A DNA stretch of 64,000 nt from Myceligenerans indicum (GCF_016742955.1 NZ_JABBYC010000001.1:124001-188000), one strand, 5' to 3'; shown: positions 28,055-35,898, numbered from the stretch's first letter. Numbers and translations are program-made. The notes: generated by a model from the sequence alone, not told the origin.

Positions 28055-28486
28055 TCACGCGACGAACGCGGCCGCGACCAGGAGGACGACGACGAGGCCG
28101 AGGCCCCCGAGGATGCCCCACGTCAGCCCGGCACCCTTGCGCTTCTGCGGGCTCAGTCCCATCGCGCCGCTCGTGAACTGGTGGAGCGGCGGAGCGTAGA
28201 ACACCTCGATCGCCTGGCCGGGCGCGATGTCGAGGTCGAACGCGGCCTGCCCGTACCGCCGCAGCCACTGCGACGACGCCTCCAGATGGTGTCGACCCGA
28301 CTCGATCGGGATGTCCACGCTCCCGCTCATCCTCGACGGAGCCTTGTGCCCGTCGATCGTGAGCAGGGGCGGCACCATGTTGGAGGTCATGACGTTCCCC
28401 TGCACGGTGAAGCGCAGGGTGGCGTTCGGGGTGAACGCGGGCTGAGGTGAGAGCTGTCCGTACTGGGCGTTGCCGTTCTGATCCAC
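28055..28486 (-). CDS. Small protein with C-terminal membrane anchor, unknown function
   Basis: 143 residues from the preferred GTG at 28486. A beta-rich soluble part (VDQNGNAQYGQ ... NATLRFTVQGN ... SGRHHLEASSQWL) is followed by one C-terminal membrane helix (GGLGLVVVLLVAAAF), suggesting a tail-anchored cytosolic protein. Proteins of this shape occur in other actinobacteria but I know no function. The frame stays open upstream to 28675 across a 15-bp minisatellite, giving a TFPPL-type repeat; that part is judged non-coding because the family-like sequence begins at the GTG. Confidence 0.6.
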   Translation of the reverse strand: MDQNGNAQYGQLSPQPAFTPNATLRFTVQGNVMTSNMVPPLLTIDGHKAPSRMSGSVDIPIESGRHHLEASSQWLRRYGQAAFDLDIAPGQAIEVFYAPPLHQFTSGAMGLSPQKRKGAGLTWGILGGLGLVVVLLVAAAFVA

Positions 28487-28564
28487 GCGGCGAGCATAGA
28501 GGAGCTCTGTGCCGTCCGGTCCGGAACACGGGGTGAAATCCGGGAGTCGGCGACACCTGTTGAC

Positions 28565-28684
28565 GGTCCACGGCAGGAAGATCAACGGCGGGAAGGTCCA
28601 CGGCAGGAAGATCAACGGCGGGAAGGTCAACGGCGGGAAGGTCAACGGCGGGAAGGTCAACGGCGGGAAGGTCAACGGCAGGAA
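28565..28684 (+). repeat. Minisatellite, 8 units of 15 bp
   Basis: Units follow GGTCAACGGCGGGAA with variants GATCAACGGCGGGAA and GGTCCACGGCAGGAA. The unit length is a multiple of three, so both strands stay open (GKVNG on plus, TFPPL on minus). It lies about 80 bases upstream of the start of the small membrane protein gene and in the 3' flank of the DUF1003 gene. Confidence 0.95.
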
Positions 28685-28738
28685 GAGGGGGCTCCGGGCC
28701 GGGGCAGCGGGAGGCCGATCGCCGGACGAGTGCCGGCC

Positions 28739-29239
28739 TCAGCGGGCCGGGTGCTCCGGTTCGGCGTCGCCGTTCCGGCCTTGTCGCGCCTCCAACTCCT
28801 CCAGCAGGCCGCGCAGCTCCGAGCGGACGTAGTCACGGGTGGCGACCTCGCTCAGGAGCATGCGCAGGGATGCCATCTCGCGTGCCAGGTACTCCGTGTC
28901 CGCCAGGGCGCGCTCGCCCCGCCTGCGGTCCTGTTCGGCGAGGACGCGGTCGCGGTCGTCCTGGCGGTTCTGCGCGAGCAGGATCAGTGGAGCCGCATAG
29001 GACGCCTGGACCGAGAAGAACAGGTTGAGCAGGATGAACGGGTAGGGGTCCCACCGCAGGCTCCAGAGCGCGAGCACGTTGAGCGTGACCCAGAGGATCA
29101 CGAACAGCGTCATCCACATGAGGAACTGGCCCGTTCCCATGAACCGCGCGAACGTCTCCGCGCCCTTGCCCACGAGGTCCGGGTCGAGACGAGGGCGGCG
29201 GAACCCGGCGGCCTTCGGCCGGTCGAGACGATCAGCCAC
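28739..29239 (-). CDS. DUF1003 membrane protein
   Basis: 166 residues. Two adjacent membrane helices (MWMTLFVILWVTLNVLAL and the one around FILLNLFFSVQASYAAPLIL) with AQNRQDDRDR after the second are the DUF1003 signature. A coiled-coil-like tail (LAREMASLRMLLSEV) follows. The GTG at 29239 follows GAGGGAG and overlaps the end of the MgtE-like gene by 8 bases, so the two are coupled. The family is recurrently found next to MgtE-domain proteins; its function is not established. Confidence 0.88.
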   Translation of the reverse strand: MADRLDRPKAAGFRRPRLDPDLVGKGAETFARFMGTGQFLMWMTLFVILWVTLNVLALWSLRWDPYPFILLNLFFSVQASYAAPLILLAQNRQDDRDRVLAEQDRRRGERALADTEYLAREMASLRMLLSEVATRDYVRSELRGLLEELEARQGRNGDAEPEHPAR

Positions 29240-30647
29240 GGGGCTCCCTCCCGTCCTGGTCCTGCCCGCTCTGGTCCTGCGTGCCGTGGTCCCGCCCGTC
29301 GTGTCCGTGCATGTCGCGTCGCGCGCCGCCCCGGCTCTGCCGCGTGCGGAGGCCCCGCGGATCCGGCCGTGCCGGCCTGGCAGGCTCCGGGACGACATCT
29401 TCGTCGTGGGACTCGCGCCAGTCGTCGGGGAGGATGTGGTCGAGCACGTCGTCCACCGTCACCACGCCCAGGAGCCGGCGCTCCGGGTCCAGCACGGGCA
29501 GGGCGAGGAAGTCGTAGGCGGCCATCAGGCGCGTCACCCGCCCCACCGGTGCGTCCGGGGTCAGCCACCAGTGCGAGTCCGAGTCCAGCACCGACGCCAC
29601 CGACGCGTGCGGCGGCTCGCGCAGCAACCGCTGGAAGTGCCCCACGCCGAGGAACCGGCCCGTCGGAGTCTCCATCGGCGGACGCACCACGAACACCATC
29701 GCGGCCAGGGCCGGAGGCAGCTCCTTGCGCCGGAGCTGCGCCAGCGCCATCGCGATCGTGTCGTCCGCCCCCAGGACGACCGGCTCCGTCGTCATCAGAC
29801 CACCGGCCGTGTCCTCGCCGTACTCCAGGAGCCGGCGTACGTCCGCCGCCTCCTCGGGCGCCATGAGGGCGAGCAGATCGTCGGCCTGCGTGTCCGGCAG
29901 TTCGTTGAGGAGATCCGCCGCGTCGTCGGGCTCCATGGCCTCCAGCACGTCCGCCGCACGATCCGTGTCGAGCTCCGTGAGGATCGCGACCTGGTCGTCC
30001 TCCGGCATCTCCTCCAGGACGTCGGCCAGACGCTCGTCGTTCAGCGCGCGGGCCACCTCGACACGCCGGGCGGCACCGAGCTCGTGGAGGGCATCGGCGA
30101 GGTCGGCGGCACGCATGTTCTCGTACGCCTCCAGCAGCCGGGCGGCCCCCTGGTCGACGTCGGTCCGTGCCAGGCCCGTCACGGCGTGGACCGGAACCGT
30201 CAGCGTCGATCCCCTGCGGCGCAGCGACAACGGCGCCACCCGCTCGGGCCGCCGTCGTACGAACAACTGGTCCACCAGCCAGTTGCCCGTGCGCTGCCGC
30301 GTGATCGCGACATCCTCGACCGTGGCCTCCCCCGACCCGTCCGTGAACCGCACGCGACGGTCCAACAGCTCACCCAGCACCAGCGACTCCATGGTCCGCT
30401 GCTCGAACCGGCGCATGTTCACCAGGCCCGTGCTGATCACCTGACCGGGGCCGATGCTCGTGACGCGTGTCAGCGGAAGGAACACGCGCCGCCGCCCCGG
30501 AACCTCCACGACCAGACCCGTCGCACGCGGCGGCCGGTTGGTCCGCATCAGCACCACCACGTCACGCACCCGCCCCACCTGGTCCCCGATCGGGTCGAAG
30601 ACCGCCGTACCGGCCAGGCGGGCCACGAAGACCGTGTCGGTGCTCAT
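29232..30647 (-). CDS. MgtE-like soluble protein (PRC-barrel, MgtE N-terminal and CBS domains)
   Basis: 471 residues with PRC-barrel-like parts (about 1-170), an MgtE N-terminal superhelix (about 185-300, repeated ALNDERLADVLEEM / DTDRAADVLEAM / EPDDAADLLNEL) and two CBS domains (about 300-430). The membrane domain that makes MgtE a magnesium channel is absent. This looks like a detached sensor or regulatory module for magnesium or nucleotide, possibly acting with the DUF1003 partner encoded next (inference). The tail is His/Gln/Gly/Asp-rich and arises from a degenerate 15-bp repeat (29257-29316). Confidence 0.88.
   Translation of the reverse strand: MSTDTVFVARLAGTAVFDPIGDQVGRVRDVVVLMRTNRPPRATGLVVEVPGRRRVFLPLTRVTSIGPGQVISTGLVNMRRFEQRTMESLVLGELLDRRVRFTDGSGEATVEDVAITRQRTGNWLVDQLFVRRRPERVAPLSLRRRGSTLTVPVHAVTGLARTDVDQGAARLLEAYENMRAADLADALHELGAARRVEVARALNDERLADVLEEMPEDDQVAILTELDTDRAADVLEAMEPDDAADLLNELPDTQADDLLALMAPEEAADVRRLLEYGEDTAGGLMTTEPVVLGADDTIAMALAQLRRKELPPALAAMVFVVRPPMETPTGRFLGVGHFQRLLREPPHASVASVLDSDSHWWLTPDAPVGRVTRLMAAYDFLALPVLDPERRLLGVVTVDDVLDHILPDDWRESHDEDVVPEPARPARPDPRGLRTRQSRGGARRDMHGHDGRDHGTQDQSGQDQDGREPRG
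29257..29316 (-). repeat. Degenerate 15-bp repeat at the 3' end of the MgtE-like gene
   Basis: Four in-frame imperfect units beginning TGGTCCTGC on the plus strand encode the Gln/Asp/Gly/His-rich end of the MgtE-like protein. Confidence 0.6.
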
Positions 30648-30683
30648 GTCCGTCAGGCTACGGGTAGGGCCGCGGGCAAGCTT

Positions 30684-30811
30684 GTCGTGACGCCGGGACC
30701 GTCGTGGCCTCGGGACCGTCGTGACGCCGGGACCGTCGTGGCCTCGGGACCGTCGTGACGCCGGGACTGACGTGGCCTCGGGACGGTCGTGACGCCGGGA
30801 CCGTGGTGGCG
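30684..30811 (+). repeat. Minisatellite of 34 bp built from two alternating 17-bp half-units
   Basis: GTCGTGACGCCGGGACC alternates with GTCGTGGCCTCGGGACC for nearly four 34-bp periods; the third and fourth are diverged. It fills much of the 284-base divergent gap (30648-30931) between the MgtE-like and stress-type genes. No gene is seen in that gap. Confidence 0.93.
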
Positions 30812-30931
30812 TCGAGCCCGGTGGCGCGGCACCGGGTGGCTCGTGACGTGGGGCGGGCGTCGAGGGCCGGGAACCCTGGCGGGGTTCCCGGCGTTGTCGC
30901 GGCAGACATTCGAGTAGGGGAGACTGAACGT

Positions 30932-31705
30932 ATGAGCATGTCCCGCCCGGGCGCGATCCCCAAGGTCCCCACCCTGCCCGCCGGAGACGAGGTCGCCGCA
31001 TACCCGACCTACCTCCAGGCGCAGCAGGCCGTCGACTACCTGTCCGACCACAAGTTCCCCGTCGAGAACGTCACCATCGTCGGCACCGACCTGCGCATGG
31101 TCGAGCGTGTCACCGGACGTCTCACCTACGGCCGCGTCGCGCTCGCGGGTGTGCTGTCCGGCGCCTGGTTCGGTCTGTTCGTGGGCCTGCTGCTCACGCT
31201 GTTCGCCGGCAACGGCGGTGGCGGGGTGCTGTTCGTGGGCATCGGGCTCGGTGCCGGGTTCGGGCTGCTGTTCAGCGTGCTGTCCTACGCGTTCACCGGT
31301 GGTCGGCGTGACTTCACGTCGTCGTCCCAGATCGTGGCGGCGACGTACGCGATCCTGTGCGCGCACGACCACGCCTCGGACGCGAGGGCGATGCTGCTGG
31401 AGTCCCCGAGCGGCGTGGGGCGGCCGTCGGGGAGCCCGGTTCCGGGGGCGGGACGCTCGGGGTTCGGCGCGGCGGCTCAGGGCTCGGCTGCCTCGGGAGT
31501 GTCCGACGCCGGTGCGGGCGCGATGGCGGGCACACCCACCGGCGAGCAGGCGCCGGCCGAGACGCCTCCGGCGCCGCGGAAGCCCGATCCTCGCTTCGTC
31601 ACCCCGGAGGGCAAGCCCCGCTACGGTGCCATGCGCCCGGAGGACGACGAGAAGCGCCCGGAGCCAGACGAACGCCTGGGAAGCGACGACCCGCAGAACT
31701 CATAG
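30932..31705 (+). CDS. General-stress-type membrane protein
   Basis: 257 residues. The N-terminus (about 20-60) resembles the general stress protein 17M domain (VAAYPTYLQAQQAVDYLSD ... NVTIVG). Two membrane helices follow (VALAGVLSGAWFGLFVGLLL and FVGIGLGAGFGLLFSVL), then a Pro/Gly/Ala-rich acidic tail (about 160-257). It probably sits in the cytoplasmic membrane with both ends inside. Function unknown. The ATG at 30932 is preceded by GGGGAG. Confidence 0.8.
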   Translation: MSMSRPGAIPKVPTLPAGDEVAAYPTYLQAQQAVDYLSDHKFPVENVTIVGTDLRMVERVTGRLTYGRVALAGVLSGAWFGLFVGLLLTLFAGNGGGGVLFVGIGLGAGFGLLFSVLSYAFTGGRRDFTSSSQIVAATYAILCAHDHASDARAMLLESPSGVGRPSGSPVPGAGRSGFGAAAQGSAASGVSDAGAGAMAGTPTGEQAPAETPPAPRKPDPRFVTPEGKPRYGAMRPEDDEKRPEPDERLGSDDPQNS

Positions 31706-31740
31706 CCTCCCGCCGCTTGCGCAGCGGTCCACCGCCCTCG

Positions 31741-31814
31741 TGGCGGTCCACTGATCTCCTGACGGTCCACTGATCTCCTGACGGCCACTGATCTCGTGGG
31801 GGTCCACCGATCTG
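31741..31814 (+). repeat. Degenerate 19-bp tandem repeat, about 4 units
   Basis: Units of the type TGACGGTCCACTGATCTCC run directly into the left hairpin at 31811. Confidence 0.8.
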
Positions 31815-31882
31815 TGGTCGGTCGTTTGGCGTGTGGTCGGTCAAGTGATTGACCGACCACGCGCCAAACGACCGACCACAGA
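31811..31882. repeat. Left hairpin of the AbiEi/DUF559 cassette
   Basis: Arms of 34 bases (31811-31844 and 31849-31882) around the loop GTGA; the only mismatch would be a G-U pair in RNA. Each arm holds GTGGTCGGTC twice. The 66-base core recurs at 32978-33043. The outermost three bases differ from the right copy but stay paired (TCT/AGA here), so pairing itself seems conserved. Confidence 0.95.
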
Positions 31883-31924
31883 CGTGGGACCGATCGCGAC
31901 GCACTCCTGTGGAAGAACGGGTTC

Positions 31925-32950
31925 GTGCACAGGAGAGGCGGGAGCGGCCAGACGTCTTCGTATCGAGGTGCCAGCCTGCGGTGGGTGACGACCAACGCGC
32001 TGCCGCTACCGCAGATCATCGAGACGAGACACAACGATCGCAACCGTATCGCCAAGGCCTTGCGTGCGGGGGCGATCGAGCGTGTGCGCCGAGGAGCCTA
32101 CGTCGAGGTGCCGCAACCGGAGGCGCAACGGCGTCCTGCGCCGCGCCGGGACGAGGCTGCCGCTCTGGCGCAGATCGTGGCGGTTCATCGCCGCACACGT
32201 GCCGATCACTTCGTCAGTCACGTCAGCGCGGCCGTCCTCTGGGGCTGGCGCGTCTGGGACCTGCCCGACCTGACGCATCTCTATCAGCGGTACCGGGCAT
32301 CTGGTCACGCCGCGTCGGATGTCGTCCACCACCGGAACCTCCCCGCGGACCAGCACGCGGAACACCAGGGGATACCCGTGACGTCCAAGGTGCGTACCGC
32401 GGTCGACTGCGCGCTGACCATGCGCCCCGTCGAGGCGCTGGTCATCGTGGACAGCGCGCTCGCCGACGGCGTCGCTCGCGAGGACCTGCTGGACGACCTG
32501 GAGGCGCGCCCGGACCGTCGCGGGACGCGAGCAGCACGTCGCGTGATCGAGATCGCCGATCCAGGTGCGGAATCCCACTGGGAGTCATGGGTGAGATATG
32601 TGCTCGTCAGGGCGGGACTCCCGACCCCGGCGACGCAGGTCGTCGTGCCCACCCGGCTGGGCTCCTACCGGTGCGACATGGGCTGGCCGGAATGGCGCGT
32701 CGTCGTCGAGTTCGACGGCTTGGTGAAGTATCGCGACGCGGTCCTCGCGCCGGACCACTCGGGAGCGCAGGAACTCATGCGGGAGAAGCGCCGCGGTGAC
32801 GCCATCATCGAGACCGGGGTGCGGCTGGTGCGGGTCACGAAGCACGACCGGCATGATCCTGACGACATCGCCAACCGGGTGCTGCCTCTCCTGCCGCCGG
32901 ACGTCAGGCGCGGTGCCCGCCCGGACCCGCTCCTCCCGCCGGCCTGGTGA
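31925..32950 (+). CDS. AbiEi-antitoxin-like / DUF559-like nuclease-fold protein
   Basis: 341 residues. The first ~110 resemble the AbiEi-type antitoxin winged helix (IAKALRAGAIERVRRGAYVE) followed by HFVSHVSAAVLWGW. Residues ~215-325 resemble a DUF559/Vsr-like PD-(D/E)XK fold: ESHWESWVRYVLVRAGLP, YRCDMGWPEWRVVVEFDG.VKY, LMREKRRGDAIIETG and LVRVTKHD. No adjacent AbiEii-like toxin gene is present, so it is a solitary gene. It is flanked on both sides by nearly identical hairpins. The GTG at 31925 is the longest start (GGAA 8 bases before it); a GTG at 31985 is an alternative. Role (regulator, nuclease or defence) is open. Confidence 0.8.
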   Translation: MHRRGGSGQTSSYRGASLRWVTTNALPLPQIIETRHNDRNRIAKALRAGAIERVRRGAYVEVPQPEAQRRPAPRRDEAAALAQIVAVHRRTRADHFVSHVSAAVLWGWRVWDLPDLTHLYQRYRASGHAASDVVHHRNLPADQHAEHQGIPVTSKVRTAVDCALTMRPVEALVIVDSALADGVAREDLLDDLEARPDRRGTRAARRVIEIADPGAESHWESWVRYVLVRAGLPTPATQVVVPTRLGSYRCDMGWPEWRVVVEFDGLVKYRDAVLAPDHSGAQELMREKRRGDAIIETGVRLVRVTKHDRHDPDDIANRVLPLLPPDVRRGARPDPLLPPAW

Positions 32951-32974
32951 GAACTTCCTCCGTCGTCGGGGCTG

Positions 32975-33046
32975 CGTGTGGTCGGTCGTTTGGCGTGTGG
33001 TCGGTCAAGTGATTGACCGACCACACGCCAAACGACCGACCACACG
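32975..33046. repeat. Right hairpin of the AbiEi/DUF559 cassette
   Basis: Perfect 34-base arms (32975-33008 and 33013-33046) with loop GTGA, in the same orientation as the left copy 1164 bases away. It begins 24 bases after the gene's stop, so it could also terminate transcription of this gene and of convergent pepP. The outer bases are CGT/ACG, different from the left copy but still paired. Confidence 0.95.
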
Positions 33047-33054
33047 GCCCGTGA

Positions 33055-33136
33055 TGGCCACCCAGCCGCGCAGGCCCGTGCTCAGCCGCGCAGGCTGGCC
33101 ACCCAGCCCCGCAGGCCCGTGCTCAGCCGCGCAGTG
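33055..33136 (-). repeat. Two 41-bp tandem repeats overlapping the pepP stop
   Basis: Near-identical 41-bp units (33055-33095 and 33096-33136). The second includes the pepP stop and last codons, so the gene's end has been duplicated downstream. Confidence 0.85.
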
Positions 33137-34808
33137 ACGCCATCCAGGCCTCCACGGCCTCCGGCTCGCGGGGGAGACCCGCGGACAGGTTCTCGTGGCC
33201 GTCGGCGGTGATCAGCACGTCGTCCTCGATGCGGACGCCGATGCCGCGGTACTCCTCGGGCACGGCGAGGTCGTCGGCCTTGAAGTAGAGGCCCGGCTCG
33301 ATCGTGAACACCATCCCGGGTGTCAGCACGCCGTCCAGGTACATCTCCCGGCGGGCCTGCGCACAGTCGTGCACGTCCAGCCCCAGGTGGTGGCTGGTGC
33401 CGTGGACCATCCAGCGCCGGTGCTGCTGTCCGTCCTCGTCGAGCGACTCCGCGGCGGTCACGCCGTCGGGCAGCAGGCCCCACTCCTCCAGCCGAGCGGC
33501 GATGACCTCCATGGCTGCCGCGTGCACGTCCCGGAACCTCGCGCCCGGCTTCGCGACCGCGAACGCGGCGTCGGCCGCGTCCAGCACGGCCTGGTAGATG
33601 CGCCGCTGCACGTCCGTGTACTCGCCCGTCACGGGGAGCGTTCGGGTCACGTCCGCGGTGTACAGGGAGTCCACCTCGACGCCGCCGTCGAGCAGGACCA
33701 TGTCGCCCTCGCGCACCTCACCGTCGTTGCGGATCCAGTGGAGGGTCGTCGCGTGGTCGCCGGCGGCCGCGATCGTCTCGTAGCCCACCGCGTTGCCTTC
33801 CAGGCGGGCGTTCGCGTCGAAGGTCGTCTCGATGACCCGCTCTCCGCGCCGGTGCGCCACGGCCCGCGGCAGCTCGCGCACCACGGCCTCGAAGCCCTCG
33901 ATCGTGCGCGCGACCGCCTCGCGCAGCTCCTCGACCTCCAGGTCGTCCTTGAGCAGCCGGATCTCAGAGGTCGCCTCGACCAGCACGGCGTCGTCCAGCA
34001 CGGCGTCGTCCAGCACGGCGTCGTCCAGCACGGTGCCGTCCAGCACGGTGCCGTCCAGCGCGGTGCCGACCAGCGTGGCCTCGTCCAGCGCGGCCGTGGA
34101 CCCGGAAGCCTGCGCGTCCGCGGTCTCGGCCTCCGCGCGCTCGGCCAGGTCCACGCCGGCCTCGGCGCGGATGGCCTCGACCAGCGTCTCGACCTCCTCG
34201 TCCGCGCCGGTCACGACCAGCAGCACGACGCCGTTCCCGCCGACGTCCTTGGCCAGGGCGTCCTTCAGCTCGTCGACGTGCCGGGCCTCGATGCCCGTCA
34301 GCGTCTCGACGTCGGCCAGGGACGGCCGGGCGCCCACCCAGAACTCGCCGTAGCGGGCGTCCGCGAAGAACTCCTCGTTGTCGCGGGGCGCCAGCGGGCG
34401 CACGTAGAGCACGGCGTGGTGGTTCGACGGCGTCCCGTCGGCACCCGGGTCGCCGGTTCCCTCCTCGACCGGGTGCAGCACCAGCACCGCGTCCGGCTCC
34501 TGGTCCGTCCCGAGGCCGGTGAGGTGGGCGAACGCGGAATGCGGGCGGAACCGGTAGTCGGTGTCGTTGGACCGGGTGCGCAGCGGGCCGGCCGGGATCA
34601 CCAGCCGCGCACCGGGCAGCCGGCCGGAGAGTGCCGCACGGCGGTCGGCGGTGAACGGCACGGCGCGGGACGGCGTGACGCCCAGGTCGCCGCGCGGCGC
34701 CCACTGCGACATCACGAAGTCCTTGAATGCCTGGGACACCGGGCGCTGCGAGCGGTTGGATCCCCGCTCCTCGATGGACTGATCGGACGAGGTGGTGTTC
34801 TCGCTCAT
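33123..34808 (-). CDS. pepP: Xaa-Pro aminopeptidase (aminopeptidase P) with repetitive insert
   Basis: 561-residue dinuclear-metal peptidase removing N-terminal residues before proline. The N-terminal AMP_N domain (about 50-225) is followed by the pita-bread catalytic domain (about 300-561). Metal ligands are seen in DGGVEVDSLYTADVTRT (two Asp), HGTSHHLGLDVHD (His), FTIEPGLYF (Glu) and VRIEDDVLIT (Glu). Between the domains, residues about 237-276 are an insert of pentapeptide-like repeats (AVLDD, TVLDG) encoded by 15-bp units. The ATG at 34808 opens MSENTTSSDQ; an upstream extension to 34856 is not family-like. Confidence 0.92.
   Translation of the reverse strand: MSENTTSSDQSIEERGSNRSQRPVSQAFKDFVMSQWAPRGDLGVTPSRAVPFTADRRAALSGRLPGARLVIPAGPLRTRSNDTDYRFRPHSAFAHLTGLGTDQEPDAVLVLHPVEEGTGDPGADGTPSNHHAVLYVRPLAPRDNEEFFADARYGEFWVGARPSLADVETLTGIEARHVDELKDALAKDVGGNGVVLLVVTGADEEVETLVEAIRAEAGVDLAERAEAETADAQASGSTAALDEATLVGTALDGTVLDGTVLDDAVLDDAVLDDAVLVEATSEIRLLKDDLEVEELREAVARTIEGFEAVVRELPRAVAHRRGERVIETTFDANARLEGNAVGYETIAAAGDHATTLHWIRNDGEVREGDMVLLDGGVEVDSLYTADVTRTLPVTGEYTDVQRRIYQAVLDAADAAFAVAKPGARFRDVHAAAMEVIAARLEEWGLLPDGVTAAESLDEDGQQHRRWMVHGTSHHLGLDVHDCAQARREMYLDGVLTPGMVFTIEPGLYFKADDLAVPEEYRGIGVRIEDDVLITADGHENLSAGLPREPEAVEAWMASLRG
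33981..34100 (-). repeat. 15-bp in-frame repeat inside pepP, about 7 units
   Basis: Three identical CAGCACGGCGTCGTC units, two CAGCACGGTGCCGTC and further diverged ones (plus-strand reading) encode the AVLDD/TVLDG insert. Confidence 0.9.
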
Positions 34809-34923
34809 GCGATCAGTCTCGCACCCGGGTGCATGCCCCCGGAACCTGCCCGCCACCGGGCCCGCCCGGCCAGGGCCGGCGTGCGGCGCCCGACCAGGCC
34901 TTCCGGACCCGGCCGTCGCCCCC

Positions 34924-35778
34924 TCAGACGGTTCGCGGCGCGGAGAACGCCGCCAGGGCGCGGGTCAGGACCTGGTTGAACGACGTCGGGTCGTCGGTGT
35001 TCACGTCGTGGCCGGCGCCCGGGACGACGACGAGTGCCGCGTCCTGGGCTGCCCGCAGGTGCCGCCGCTCCTCGAGCCGCATGGCGTCCCGCGCACCGTT
35101 GACGAGCCACACGGGGGCGTCGACGCGGCGCAGGTCGGCCAGGGACGACCGCCCCGCCAGGTGCGTCAGCGCGTCGGTCACCACGCGCCAGCCCGGCCGG
35201 TGGATCTCGGCGCTCTGACCGGGCGCGACGGCGACCTTCCGAAGATCGGCGCCGCCGGGCGCGGGCGCCACGAGCTGCGCGGAGCGCCCGAGTGGGGAGG
35301 TGGCACGGAGGATGTCGGACATCCTGGACATGGCCGTGCGGGCGCCGCCGACGGTGTTCACGAAGCCCTGCGCGAGGTCGCGGTACAGCGCGACCGGCTT
35401 GCCCTTCGGGTCGGAGGTGCAGCCCACGGCGATCACGCCCGCGAGGCGGCTGGTGTGCGGGGTCCGCCGCGCCGCCCACGCGAGCGTGGTGTAGCCGCCG
35501 AGGCTGAGGCCGACGACGGCGACCGGGCGGTCCGGACCGAAGGCCGCGACGGCGTCGTCGATCACCTCGAAGGCGCGCGGCATCGTGAACCTCTCGCCGT
35601 GCAGGGCGCCGTGCGCGGGGAGGTCGACGGCGGTCGCGTCGTGGCCGAGGCGGTGTACGTGAGTCAGCTGCTCCCGCCAGATCGCCGACGACGTGCGCAT
35701 GCCGTGCACGAAGACCACGGCGGGTGGAACGGGCGCCTGCGCAGGCGCCGGTGCGGGATCGAGATCCATGACAACCAT
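34924..35778 (-). CDS. Alpha/beta-hydrolase
   Basis: 284 residues. The oxyanion-hole motif is VFVHGMRTS, the nucleophile elbow GLSLGG, the acid probably Asp in VNGARDAM and the base His in GAGHDV. No signal peptide, so cytosolic. It resembles esterase/lactonase-type hydrolases of central metabolism; the substrate is unknown. ATG at 35778 or the in-frame ATG three codons later could start it. It is divergent from the PHP gene. Confidence 0.85.
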   Translation of the reverse strand: MVVMDLDPAPAPAQAPVPPAVVFVHGMRTSSAIWREQLTHVHRLGHDATAVDLPAHGALHGERFTMPRAFEVIDDAVAAFGPDRPVAVVGLSLGGYTTLAWAARRTPHTSRLAGVIAVGCTSDPKGKPVALYRDLAQGFVNTVGGARTAMSRMSDILRATSPLGRSAQLVAPAPGGADLRKVAVAPGQSAEIHRPGWRVVTDALTHLAGRSSLADLRRVDAPVWLVNGARDAMRLEERRHLRAAQDAALVVVPGAGHDVNTDDPTSFNQVLTRALAAFSAPRTV

Positions 35779-35842
35779 GGTGCGGCAGCGATCTGTCCGG
35801 TGGGCGTCCTGCGGGCGCAGTCGTTGTGAAGACCGGGTGCGC

Positions 35843-35898
35843 GCCGGACGTCACGCCCACCGCGCGGGCGGCCGGGGCGTGCCGGACGTCACGCCCAC
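35843..35898 (+). repeat. Two 18-bp direct repeats upstream of the PHP gene
   Basis: GCCGGACGTCACGCCCAC at 35843-35860 and again at 35881-35898, 38 bases apart start to start, upstream of the -10 of the PHP-marC operon. They contain the palindrome GACGTC. Possible binding sites. Confidence 0.6.

Noticed and set aside
28487-28675. N-terminal extension with TFPPL repeats on the small membrane protein
   Set aside because: It is only the translation of a 15-bp minisatellite and lies before the part that looks like a conserved protein.
31741-33046. Possible CRISPR array in the repeat and hairpin region
   Set aside because: Repeats are contiguous or bracket a gene; there are no regular unique spacers and no cas genes.
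31811-33046. Insertion sequence with terminal inverted repeats
   Set aside because: The ends are hairpins in direct orientation, there is no transposase and no clear target duplication; kept only as a hairpin-flanked cassette.
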